Below are positions 33,283 through 41,813 of a stretch of 64,000 bases of DNA, one piece after another; positions within the stretch are counted from its first letter, which is position 1, and each line of letters starts with the position of its first letter. The DNA comes from Nitrospira sp. (GTDB taxonomy: Bacteria > Nitrospirota > Nitrospiria > Nitrospirales > Nitrospiraceae). The translations under genes and the position numbers were made by a program. Location of the stretch: NCBI GenBank assembly GCA_030123625.1, contig CP126121.1:4008179-4072178 (forward strand), written 5' to 3'. Below the pieces are notes generated by a model that ran no database searches, was not told the origin of the DNA, and saw only the letters and a list, made by a program, of their open reading frames with translations.

Positions 33283-34047
33283 CTAGAAATTGACCCGCAT
33301 GGTCGCACCACCGGCATGATTCGTGGTGTGGTACGTGCCATTAACACTTGCATTAGGACTGTCGGTTACCGTACGGGTATCGAAGATAAAAGCTTGGTAG
33401 AAAACATCCAGACCGATCGAGGATTTAGCCATGAAGTTTTTCTCACCATCGGCGCACGAGAGCAGTCCAAGAAATTTGCCCCCGGCATGACAGAGAACCC
33501 CCATCCCCACTGTCGCGACATGCACATCATTGTCTGGAAAGGCAGGATCGAATGATGTGTCTGTCACCGGCGTATGGGAGCGGATATACCCGGCACGAAG
33601 CGCGATGTCCCATGCATGATTGTCCATGAGTCCAAGCCATTTGTATTCCGTCCCCACATTGACCGTGATCGCGTTCTTCCACTGTTGTGGATTCGGCAAG
33701 GCGCCGCCGTTGGACAGGAGCACCGTGGCATCGCGAATCACTTGCCATCGCACATAGTCCACATCCACCTCAACTTTCCATTCTCGTTCGAGATTGCGCA
33801 CCGGCCAGAACGCGACTCCGCCGGTCCAGACCTCGGGGAGGCGTATCGATGTGAAGGCTTGCGCAACTACGTTGCCGTTGGCCAATAAGACGCCGTTCAA
33901 GGGCAAGACGGCTTGGCTCCGCCAGATGCCTGCGAAGGAGAGACGTGGCTTGCCCTCTTCAGTGCGCCAGGGGGTATACAGAAAGCTGGCATTGAGTCCC
34001 GTCGTTGTCCCTTTTCCAAACGAGGAAAGGCTATCTTCTTGCACCAA
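33283..34047 (-). pseudogene. C-terminal fragment of a FadL/OmpP1-type outer membrane protein
   Basis: About 255 residues that match the C-terminal half of OmpP1/FadL/TodX-family barrels: LSSFGKGTTTGLNASFLYTPW, VWTGGVAFWP, AITVNVGTEYKWL, DNHAWDIALRAGY and the barrel end ATMRVNF. The family is normally about 430-450 residues with a signal peptide; here an in-frame stop lies just upstream and no signal peptide is found, so the 5' half is missing. The break is near 34050, where a truncated toxin gene on the other strand also begins. Confidence 0.75.
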
Positions 34048-34096
34048 GAGAAAGGCGATTCATTCCGGCTTATTGATAGTAATGGCACCCCTCTGA

Positions 34097-34358
34097 CCAC
34101 AGGCATCCACGCAGATGGATGTCGATGCGAAACCGTTGCACGGATTTGGATCCGCAGGGGTTTTAGAAGTCGTCGAAGACTGGAAAGGCACCACGTATCG
34201 TGCGATCTATGCGGTTCGCTTCACGGCGGCGGTGTTTGTCCTTCATGTCTTTAAAAAAAAAATCGACGAAAGGTATCAGAACTCCCAAGCATGATCTTGA
34301 TTTGATTCGTGAACGGTTGACGGTTGCCGAGGTAACGGCCAAGGAGCTCACGCCATGA
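34097..34358 (+). pseudogene. Truncated, frameshifted Gp49/HigB-like toxin
   Basis: The C-terminal two thirds of a phage-derived Gp49-like (RelE/HigB) toxin is legible: DAKPLHGFGSAGVLEVVEDWKG, YRAIYAVRFTAAVFVLHVFKK, then, after a frameshift, GIRTPKHDLDLIRERLTVAE ending at a stop that overlaps the antitoxin ATG (34355-34358). The shift falls in a run of ten A at 34253-34262, where nine would keep the frame. The 5' end is absent, with a stop at 34094-34096. Confidence 0.7.
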
Positions 34359-34699
34359 GAAAGCACAAAGCTATTCGGAGAATCGCGATCGAGGAAGGAA
34401 GCGAGAACGTCTATGGTGATATTGGCGTACGAGATCACGAGGCAATGCTTATCAAGGCCCAGCTTGTTGCTAAAATCGAGGAGCTCATCAAGCAAAAGGG
34501 GCTTACACAAATGAAAGCGGGAGAGTTGCTGGGTTTGCCTCAGCCCAAAGTGTCTGGGCTGCTAAAAGGGAACTTTCGTGGCATTTCAGAACGTCGTTTG
34601 ATGGATTGCCTCATTCGACTCGGAAGCGATGTCGAAGTCATCGTGAAACCGGCATCGCGAAATCGTCGCCAAGGCAAACTTTCTGTTGTGTTTGCCTAA
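34355..34699 (+). CDS. XRE-family antitoxin partner of the Gp49-like toxin
   Basis: 114 residues with a helix-turn-helix near residues 45-95 (GLTQMKAGELLGLPQPKVSGLLKGNFRGIS) and a C-terminal beta strand (DVEVIVKPASRN). This is the usual antitoxin found directly after Gp49/HigB-like toxins; its ATG overlaps the toxin stop. It is complete although its toxin is broken. Confidence 0.82.
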   Translation: MRKHKAIRRIAIEEGSENVYGDIGVRDHEAMLIKAQLVAKIEELIKQKGLTQMKAGELLGLPQPKVSGLLKGNFRGISERRLMDCLIRLGSDVEVIVKPASRNRRQGKLSVVFA

Positions 34700-34708
34700 G
34701 GTTGATCT

Positions 34709-35290
34709 GTGTGGCGTGAAGCTTTCCCAGGCGATCATGTATGCGTCACGGAACTCACACGCGCTCAAACAGCCGCCGACAATAAACGAGCTGATGCACG
34801 ACGAGATCTCAGTTGCTCTGCCTGCCGAAATGGGAAAGAAGTTGTTATCCCATCGACAGATACCACAGACCCTACCGTCGCCGTGGAATTCCACTTTGCG
34901 AATGGAGGGCTTGTTAGTGTCTCTTCTGCTACTCCTACCACGAGAGTCCGTGTACCAGCATCAGGCTCCCCGGTCAGAATAGTGGCAAAAGCCACCGACG
35001 AGCAGGGAGTGAAGGATGTCCAGCTCTGGATTGGGACAAAGAAATGTTCCAGTACGCCGGGCAGTGATGCCGTGAGTTGCTCTGGTCCAGGACTGCAGGG
35101 CAGACCAACTGCGAGTAGTCCAGATACCGGCACTGCGGGACAGAATGGATGCGCCGAGCGGCTGGTGGGACATACCGTCGAGGTTAAAAAAACACCTACG
35201 AAGATTGTGTCGCACGAGGTGAGAATAATTGGTGAAAATTTTGGTGGCAGAAAAAAACAACTTCTGCCAATTCGTCTAGAGGCGCAGTAG
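34709..35290 (+). CDS. Fragment of an uncharacterised Ig-like-domain protein
   Basis: A 193-codon frame. Only the middle looks genuine: TVAVEFHFANGGLVSVSSAT, VRIVAKATDEQGVKDVQLWIG, reminiscent of Ig-like domains, plus cysteines in KKCSSTPGSDAVSCSG. The first 50 residues do not resemble a signal peptide or folded start, so the 5' part may be decayed or belong to another frame. No family assigned. Confidence 0.35.
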   Translation: MWREAFPGDHVCVTELTRAQTAADNKRADARRDLSCSACRNGKEVVIPSTDTTDPTVAVEFHFANGGLVSVSSATPTTRVRVPASGSPVRIVAKATDEQGVKDVQLWIGTKKCSSTPGSDAVSCSGPGLQGRPTASSPDTGTAGQNGCAERLVGHTVEVKKTPTKIVSHEVRIIGENFGGRKKQLLPIRLEAQ

Positions 35291-35844
35291 TCTCTCCAGT
35301 GTTGACGATACGTGCTCTTGATCCCCCAGCAATGAGAAGACGGTGAGGACTAGGCGCTCGTGGCGCGTCGCGTAGGGTCCGATGACCGGCGGCGGTGGCT
35401 TCAGCAAAACCTCGGTCCTGTCATGCCAAAGTCCCGATAATCACCGTTGCGCATTTCTCCCTGCATAGTGAGTGAATCCGATTGGATGCACTGTATCTAT
35501 TTCGATTCATTTTCTATCCTGAGGAATAGCTGAGCCTAGCGATGTGAATTCGCGAGAGTCATGGTTCCATGGTGGTTGTGTTGTTTAGAAATTGAAACGT
35601 GGTGCATCGATGACGGCACAGGATTTGCTGAATTAGAAAGCAAGTCCTGGTCGGGAGAGGCGGGGCCGCTCGATCCAGCAGTCCTCCCTTGTGAGGCCCG
35701 ATCGGGGCCGGCGAGTCCGGCGGTGATGTCCGACCATCACCGCCGGGTTTCGTCGTCAAAACATCCTTCTCCTTCCACTATTCCGGCGCGATCTATTATC
35801 GTAGCCAAGTCAATAGAGGTCTGAGTGCAGAGGGGAGGTGCTGT
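35291..35844. other. Gene-poor stretch
   Basis: About 550 bases with no supportable gene. It contains a strong hairpin at 35717-35746 and, further on, the upstream flank of a decayed HicB gene. Confidence 0.4.
35717..35746. terminator. Strong GC-rich hairpin, possible terminator
   Basis: CCGGCGGTGATG and CATCACCGCCGG pair perfectly over 12 bases with a 6-base loop. The following bases (GTTTCGTCGTC) are only weakly T-rich, so it may be a repeat-type palindrome rather than a classical terminator. Confidence 0.45.
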
Positions 35845-36058
35845 ATGAAGACGTTTACTGCATACTTAGAAATGGGATCCGGAAACAAATTTGTACGTGG
35901 GCTTTGGCCTGGCATTTCAAGGGCGCATACGCAGGGGAGAATTTGGATTGCAGACGAATCTGAAAGAAGTGCTTGAATTATGTCTTGAGGAATACCGAGA
36001 TGCCGGCGAGGACCTGCCACGGTTTATCGGACTCCAGCAGCCACTTCAACGCCACTGA
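35845..36058 (+). pseudogene. Decayed HicB-family antitoxin
   Basis: From the ATG, MKTFTAYLE is read and then an extra A shifts the frame; the intended frame continues WDPETNLYVGF, later TNLKEVLELCLEEYRDAGEDLPRFIG, the standard HicB C-terminal helix. Two further compensating indels lie between. Start to stop is about the expected 70 codons. GGGGAGGTG lies upstream of the ATG. No HicA toxin gene is next to it. Confidence 0.7.
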
Positions 36059-36109
36059 TCCATCCATGACATAGTGCCCATCTCAAGCCGTGGGGCTCCA
36101 TTTTTGCTT

Positions 36110-36454
36110 CTATAGTCCGAGGATGATTCTGACTCGCCGTTCCACCTCTTCGATCATATTCCTGGGCAGGTTTCCAATCTCTTTGCGGAACGATTCATTC
36201 GCCACCGCGATCAGTTGTCCCAGCAGCAAATCGCTGTCACGATCCAGGGCTCCGTCACCTTCTCGCAGCCGGAATCGCAGCATGCCGGCTTCTTCAACGA
36301 GCCTGCTGGTCGTCGGGATCACGATTGTGGATGGATAGCCCGCCTCATTCACGAGGTTTGACTGTAACACCAATGCTGGACGGAGCTTGCCGGGCTTAGT
36401 CCGTACTCTTGGATTGAAATCCACTACGTACAGATATCCGCGCTTGATCTGCAT
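36110..36454 (-). CDS. PemK/MazF-family toxin (mRNA interferase)
   Basis: 114 residues with the PemK/MazF fold: IKRGYLYVVDFNPRVRTKPGKLRPALVLQSNLVNEAGYPSTIVIPTTS and LLLGQLIAVANESFRKEIGNL. The RPALV and TTS segments are the usual catalytic and substrate region. It directly follows its antitoxin gene (stop and start adjacent). Confidence 0.88.
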   Translation of the reverse strand: MQIKRGYLYVVDFNPRVRTKPGKLRPALVLQSNLVNEAGYPSTIVIPTTSRLVEEAGMLRFRLREGDGALDRDSDLLLGQLIAVANESFRKEIGNLPRNMIEEVERRVRIILGL

Positions 36455-36697
36455 CTACGGGTCGGAAATCACGCGCCCCACCGCAGCCCGGGCGAGTTCC
36501 CTATGTTCTCGTTTATCGGCTGCCGCGCAGCGTCGGACAGATTCATGGACTTCCTGCCGCAGCCGCTCCTCCGCCGTTTGGCGTTCGAGGATTTTCAGCG
36601 CTGCTCGGAGCACTCCGGACTTTGTCGGGATACGCAGCTCCTTCCGCAAACGTTCAATCTGCTGTTCCTCTTTCTTGGAGACCGCTATGGCTCCCAT
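36455..36697 (-). CDS. Antitoxin of the PemK/MazF locus
   Basis: 80 residues, ribbon-helix-helix type: VSKKEEQQIERLRKELRIPTKSGVLRAALKILERQ, then a charged helix. An AAGGAAA site and a TATAGTAT-like -10 box lie just upstream. First gene of the two-gene locus; expected to neutralise the toxin and repress the promoter. Confidence 0.75.
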   Translation of the reverse strand: MGAIAVSKKEEQQIERLRKELRIPTKSGVLRAALKILERQTAEERLRQEVHESVRRCAAADKREHRELARAAVGRVISDP

Positions 36698-36842
36698 TAT
36701 GAGTTTCCTTATACTATATATAATTAACTGTATAATCGAGCCGGCTTACCTGTCAACATTCTTTCTATATGGACTAACATGATAAAGGACATCGATGATG
36801 AATGCGGATGCGTATTGGCTCTCACCCCTCGCTCTTTACGCC

Positions 36843-38051
36843 TTACGTTGTTGCAAGCGGTCCCGACACAAACTTGCCGGCTTTCATCACTCCCACAATC
36901 TTGTCGCATTCTCGCAGCATCTCGATCCGCCGAAGGGGGTTTCCTTTTAGGATTACAAGATCCGCTTCCATTCCTTTGGTCAGCGTTCCGACTGAATCTT
37001 GAATGCCGATGAGTCTGGCTGCCGTGGCGGTCGAGGCGACAATGGCCTCCATCGGTGTCATGCCAAGTGCAACCATGCGTTCAAGCTCCTGCGCATTCTC
37101 TCCATGGTAATTGAACGGAGTTCCGGCGTCGGTGCCCATGGCGATGGCGATGCCGCTCTGATGGGCGGTTTTGAAGCTCGCCTGATGACGTTTGGTCATG
37201 GATTTGGCTTTTGTCAATGCACTTTCCGGGATGCCGCAGCCTGGCCGGCATGCCGCTGTCGTCGCGAGGGCTGAAAGGGTAGGGACCATGTAAACGCCAT
37301 AGCGCTTCATGAGTGCTCCTGACTCGTCGTCCAACAAAGTAGCGTGTTCGATCGATCGTACTCCCGCATGAATGGCGTTCTTCATTCCGGCGGCACCGTG
37401 GGCATGGGCGGCGACTCTTTTCCCGGCTTGGTGTGCCGCATCGACTGCTGCCGCCAATTCCTCCATCGTCATTTGGGCCTCATCCGGCGAGGTGCCGGGC
37501 GTTAAGACGCCACCGGAAGCGATGAGTTTGATGACCTCTGCACCGGCAGCGATCTGTTCGGCCACAACCCGTCTGACCTGCTCCGTCCCCTCCACCTCCT
37601 GACCGATGAACCGTGCGTGGCCTCCGATCATGCAGATCGCTCGTCCCGCACCGATGATGCGTGGCCCCGGGACCAAGCCCGATTCGATGGCCTGTTTCAG
37701 CGTGAAGATGGAATGATCCCGAGATCCAACGTCACGCACCGTCGTAACGCCTGCATCGATCGTGGCCTTCGCATGTTTGGCCGACTTCAGCAACGTATAG
37801 GAAGGCTGCTCTGATTCGAGCGTGCCGACGACGTCCGGTTCTCCGCCCAAGCAAAGATGGACATGACAGTCGATGAGTCCTGGGATCACCGAGAGACCTC
37901 GGCCGTCGATACGGATAGCTCCTTTTGGGATTCTGACCTCGTTGCTTGGGCCGACGGTCAAGATTCTTGGGCCACGCACGAGGAGCGTCGCGTTATCGTG
38001 AAGGGCACCCGTCCCATCGATGAGCCGTGCGTGATAAATGGCAATTGTCAC
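36843..38051 (-). CDS. Metal-dependent amidohydrolase
   Basis: 402 residues from the GTG at 38051, which overlaps the stop of the upstream aminotransferase gene (GTGA). Amidohydrolase superfamily, imidazolonepropionase/prolidase-like branch: DCHVHLC (His63, His65), a VIKLIASGG lysine likely to be carboxylated, AHAHGAAG, EHATLLDDE and MGTDAGTPF with the metal-binding Asp. The final strand returns to the beta-sandwich (GMEADLVILKGNPL). Likely cytoplasmic, hydrolysing a cyclic amide, N-acyl or dipeptide substrate; the specific substrate is not evident. Co-transcribed with the aminotransferase. Confidence 0.85.
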   Translation of the reverse strand: MTIAIYHARLIDGTGALHDNATLLVRGPRILTVGPSNEVRIPKGAIRIDGRGLSVIPGLIDCHVHLCLGGEPDVVGTLESEQPSYTLLKSAKHAKATIDAGVTTVRDVGSRDHSIFTLKQAIESGLVPGPRIIGAGRAICMIGGHARFIGQEVEGTEQVRRVVAEQIAAGAEVIKLIASGGVLTPGTSPDEAQMTMEELAAAVDAAHQAGKRVAAHAHGAAGMKNAIHAGVRSIEHATLLDDESGALMKRYGVYMVPTLSALATTAACRPGCGIPESALTKAKSMTKRHQASFKTAHQSGIAIAMGTDAGTPFNYHGENAQELERMVALGMTPMEAIVASTATAARLIGIQDSVGTLTKGMEADLVILKGNPLRRIEMLRECDKIVGVMKAGKFVSGPLATT

Positions 38052-39232
38052 AGCTGACCGCCTACACCATAGATATGCGCAGCGGCTTGCAGCGCGGCAC
38101 CCGGAGTCGAAACCCACCCGCTGCGGATGCCGATCTCCTCTACGGCGTTCAACAGAGTCAGCACATTGGCCTCGGTCGACGATTCTCCCATCAGTCCGAT
38201 TCTCCAGATCTTTCCCTTGAGAGGGCCGAGTCCTCCGCCGATTTCGATGCCGAACGTTTCCAGCAACTGGGATCGGACGGCTGCCTCATCGATGTGCGCT
38301 GGAATGGTGACGCAGATCAGCGTCGGAAGCCGCCGATCAGGGGGAGGCAACGGGTCGAGACCGAGCGCCGTCAGGCCTGCGGACAGCGCACGGCTATTCA
38401 GTTGATGGCGGGCAAACCTGGATGGAAGTCCTTCTTCCTCGATCAGACGCAACGCCTCCCGTAGGGCATAGAGCATCGAGATCGGCGCCGTGTGATGGTA
38501 GGCACGGTTGTGTTTCGTCCAGTAATCCGCAATGAGGGAGAGGTCAAAATACCAGCTTTGACAGGGAGAGCGTCGATGTTTGACGACGGACAGGGCGCGG
38601 TCGCTTAGGGTCAAGGGGGCCAGACCAGGCGGGCAACTGAGACATTTTTGAGTGGCGCTGTAGCAGACATCGATGCCCCACCGATCGACTTCCACAGGGA
38701 TTCCGCCAAGCGATGTGACCGCATCCACGATCAGCAGCGCATTGTACCGACGACAAAGGGCGCTGATCGGTTCGAGCGGTTGCCACGCTCCCGTCGAAGT
38801 TTCAGCATGCACAAGCGCAAGGGCTTTGACCGGACTCGACTGCCGGAGCGCCGCGGCCATCGCTTCCGGTTCGATCACTTGCCCCCACGGAACCTCTACT
38901 CGAATGGCCTTCCCTCCGCAGCGTTCAACGATTGTCGCGAGTCGTGTCCCAAACACGCCGTTGATGCCGACAATGACGGCGTCGCCTGGTTCAACGATGT
39001 TGACGATCGCAGTCTCCATGCCGGCCGATCCAGTTCCGGAGACGGCAATTGTAAATTGATTGGTCGTCGAGAATACGTGCCGCAAGAGCGCCTGAATGTT
39101 GTCCATCACGTGTAAGAACACAGGGTCCAGATGTCCGACAAGCGGAGTGGCCAGGGCTTGTAGCACCCGTGGATGCACGATGCTGGGGCCTGGCCCCAGG
39201 AGCAGCCGCCGTGGGGCGAGAAAGTTTTCCAT
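38048..39232 (-). CDS. Alanine-glyoxylate/serine-pyruvate-type aminotransferase
   Basis: 394 residues, class V PLP enzyme of the AGXT group: LLGPGPSIVHPRVLQAL, SGTGSAGMETAIVNIVEPGD, DAVTSLGGIPVEVDRWGIDV and YSATQKCLSCPPGLAPL, whose Lys (about residue 196) should bind PLP. Such enzymes transfer amino groups between serine or alanine and glyoxylate or pyruvate. AGGAG precedes the start. It is the first gene of a two-gene operon with the amidohydrolase. Confidence 0.9.
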   Translation of the reverse strand: MENFLAPRRLLLGPGPSIVHPRVLQALATPLVGHLDPVFLHVMDNIQALLRHVFSTTNQFTIAVSGTGSAGMETAIVNIVEPGDAVIVGINGVFGTRLATIVERCGGKAIRVEVPWGQVIEPEAMAAALRQSSPVKALALVHAETSTGAWQPLEPISALCRRYNALLIVDAVTSLGGIPVEVDRWGIDVCYSATQKCLSCPPGLAPLTLSDRALSVVKHRRSPCQSWYFDLSLIADYWTKHNRAYHHTAPISMLYALREALRLIEEEGLPSRFARHQLNSRALSAGLTALGLDPLPPPDRRLPTLICVTIPAHIDEAAVRSQLLETFGIEIGGGLGPLKGKIWRIGLMGESSTEANVLTLLNAVEEIGIRSGWVSTPGAALQAAAHIYGVGGQL

Positions 39233-39373
39233 TACAAATAGGCTCCTTAAATCGCGCGGTTAGTATAGCCAAGTACGAGGGCTAAGGCTACGTGAGAAAC
39301 ACCTGCCGGAATGCCCCATAGCTACTTTGGGGGACTCGGCTTGAGTGACGACCAATGGTATAGTCGGCAACCC

Positions 39374-40870
39374 ATGAGTGAACAGACCCTTTCAATCCAA
39401 CCAGTGCCGGATCTTCCGCCACGCGACCAGCCGGTAGTTCCCGCGCAATCGGTTTTTCCCTATAGCTCTCGATGGTCTCTGGTCGTGAGCGGGGTATGCG
39501 CCGGCATTCTGATTGCGGCGCTCGGCGCTATTCTGTGGTTTTCGGTGACTTCTCCAAAACTCCAGCGTTTTGAAGAGCCGGATCGCGCGCTTGACCTTAT
39601 GGTCAGCCGGATGTTGGACGCACAAGACAGCCTTCGTCGAGCGCCGCAATGGCAGCAATGGCTGGCAGACTGGACGATGGGCGGCGATGATGAAACCAGG
39701 GAACAAGCCGTCGAGTGGTACCGGGAACTGGTTGAGACGACCGATAATCCTCTCTCTAAACTTCGGCTTGCCATCCTCCTCGGCGAGTCCGGGCATGAGA
39801 CGGCGGCGCTCGCTGCAGCAAAAGGGCGGCAAAGCCACGGCACTTCGGCGTTGCTGTTTGGACAACTGATAGAAGCGGCGTATGGTCCTCAGCCGCTTGA
39901 TCGGACACAAGAAGTTGAATTGCAGGCTGCGTTGGCGGAGGCGCTGCCGAGCGGATGGTTCTACGATCATCTTGCCGCAAGGTTGGCGCGACGGGCGAAC
40001 GACCAAGATCTCCTGGCGACGGTCGAAGGGCAGCGCGCGATCAGGGAGGATCGGGTTCGGCAATGGATTCGTCCATTGATTATCTTCGAATTGGTGTGTC
40101 TGGCCATGGGATCGGCCATGCTTGTAGGGGTTGCCGGGCTGTGGGGACAGCGGATGGACATCCTTCATCTTCATGTGCCCGGCGTCCCGCCCCCTTGGTC
40201 CGGAGGAACCGCCGCCGCGGTGATCCTTCGCGGGGGTGCTTGTGGGATCGTCATGACCGCAGTGATGCTGTCGAATTCGTCTTTTGAGCATGCGCCATTG
40301 CGCGTATGGGTCATTCCCTTGGCCTATCTCCCGCTGCTTGCCCTCGCGTATGTTCACTTACTCAGGCCTGCTGGACTGACCGTCGCGAACGGCTTCGGTC
40401 TTGGGATCAAGCGGGAGAACCTAGGGCGCCTGGCCCGCATCGTGCTTGCGGTTGTCGCGGCCGGGCTCTGGGGAGAGTGGGTAATGGGACGGGCCGCCGA
40501 GTTCCTGAATCTGAATAATCACTGGACGGAATGGTTTGATCAGAATCTTGTGTGGGAAACTCCGTCCGTCATGGCCGTGAGTGTACTGGAGTATGTCATC
40601 TTCGCACCGATCTTCGAAGAACTCGCGTTTCGTGGCTTGCTGTTTGCGATGCTTCGCCGCCGGTTCGAATTCCTTCCTGCCGCCCTGATTAGTACCAGCC
40701 TCTTCGCTTTGGCCCACGGCTATAGCGTAATTGGGTTTCTCAGCGTCTTTTGGAGCGGATTTCTCTGGGCCTGGACCTACGAACGGACAGGAAGCTTGAT
40801 TCCCGGCATGGTCGCCCATGCGACGAACAATTTGCTCGTGTGCCTCACCATGATGGCGTTGCTTCGGTGA
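39374..40870 (+). CDS. CPBP-family intramembrane protease
   Basis: About 498 residues from ATG 39374; an in-frame ATG at 39311 is possible. After a short cytosolic start, one membrane helix and a soluble helical middle come eight or more hydrophobic segments. The protease motifs are in the C-terminal half: FEELAFRGLLFAMLRRR (EExxxR), SLFALAHGYSV and VAHATNNLL, the CPBP (Abi/Rce1-like) catalytic set. The long N-terminal soluble part is unusual in size. Its 3' end overlaps the convergent SDR gene by 26 bases. Confidence 0.86.
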   Translation: MSEQTLSIQPVPDLPPRDQPVVPAQSVFPYSSRWSLVVSGVCAGILIAALGAILWFSVTSPKLQRFEEPDRALDLMVSRMLDAQDSLRRAPQWQQWLADWTMGGDDETREQAVEWYRELVETTDNPLSKLRLAILLGESGHETAALAAAKGRQSHGTSALLFGQLIEAAYGPQPLDRTQEVELQAALAEALPSGWFYDHLAARLARRANDQDLLATVEGQRAIREDRVRQWIRPLIIFELVCLAMGSAMLVGVAGLWGQRMDILHLHVPGVPPPWSGGTAAAVILRGGACGIVMTAVMLSNSSFEHAPLRVWVIPLAYLPLLALAYVHLLRPAGLTVANGFGLGIKRENLGRLARIVLAVVAAGLWGEWVMGRAAEFLNLNNHWTEWFDQNLVWETPSVMAVSVLEYVIFAPIFEELAFRGLLFAMLRRRFEFLPAALISTSLFALAHGYSVIGFLSVFWSGFLWAWTYERTGSLIPGMVAHATNNLLVCLTMMALLR

Positions 40871-41669
40871 ACGAATTCCGCTGCATCAATTCAAGCGTTC
40901 CGAATAGATCCTCATAGCGCAGACCTGTCCCATGCAATGTCAGTAACTCGCACATCCGTTTGTTCGACACCCGCTTTCCTGTTGAACTGGCTTCCCGTGA
41001 GTTTGGGGATCGAATACCCCATCGTTGCTCGGCCATCTGGCAGATCTCCATCCAGGTCTTCGGATTTCCATCGCTAATGTTGTAAACACTGCCTGGCTCC
41101 GCATGTGTAAGCGCCGCGAGGCAGCACGAGGCCAGATCCTCAACATGAATGAGGTTGACATATTTGCGGGAGCGGTTCACTCGGCCTGTTCTAATCCACT
41201 CGACTGGATTGCGGCCAGGTCCATAGATTCCTGCAACTCGTAACACGACGGCTCCATAAGAGGTTCGCAGTAATTCCTCACCTTGCACACGAGGTTTTGT
41301 CGGGTCAAGGGGGGCTGTTTCGTCAATCCAGGGTGGGGGGTATTCGGCTGAGGCGCGGTCGTCGTAAGCGGAGGTACTGCCAAGTACCACCAGGCGGCTG
41401 GTCCGTAGAGATGCGGCATCAGCGAACTGCTGGACCGACTCGATCGGTACCGCGGGAAAGCACCACAGGACATCGGCTGATGTTGGAATCGCCTGCCAGG
41501 TCTCAGGCCGTGCCAGATCAAAGTGTATCCGTTGATCAAGACTCACATGCGTGAGGTGCCGATCCGGATCCCGACTGGTGGAAAACACGTGAAGGTAACG
41601 ATGCTGGGCGAGAGGGAGGAGAAACTTGGCGGTATAGCCGGATCCGAGAATGATAAGCGAATGATGCAA
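40845..41669 (-). CDS. NAD-dependent epimerase/dehydratase family protein (YeeZ-like)
   Basis: 274 residues. N-terminal Rossmann motif LIILGSGYTAKFLLPLA, strand VLGSTSAYDD with the Ser/Tyr pair, VLRVAGIYGPGRNPVEWI and NLIHVEDLASCCLAAL typical of extended SDRs. Such YeeZ-like proteins have no firm enzymatic assignment. It is convergent with, and overlaps, the CPBP protease gene. Confidence 0.82.
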   Translation of the reverse strand: MHHSLIILGSGYTAKFLLPLAQHRYLHVFSTSRDPDRHLTHVSLDQRIHFDLARPETWQAIPTSADVLWCFPAVPIESVQQFADAASLRTSRLVVLGSTSAYDDRASAEYPPPWIDETAPLDPTKPRVQGEELLRTSYGAVVLRVAGIYGPGRNPVEWIRTGRVNRSRKYVNLIHVEDLASCCLAALTHAEPGSVYNISDGNPKTWMEICQMAEQRWGIRSPNSREASSTGKRVSNKRMCELLTLHGTGLRYEDLFGTLELMQRNSFTEATPSW

Positions 41670-41813
41670 GATCGGCTATGCTCCGTGCAATGCAGTCTGC
41701 CAGCCGGAACCGCTCAGAGTCCAACGAAAAAAGTCATTTTAGTTGGTGTACGTATTTCCTCGTGCTATACGAGGAAGAAACATTTCACCCTGGAGACGAA
41801 CAAGAGGACATCT

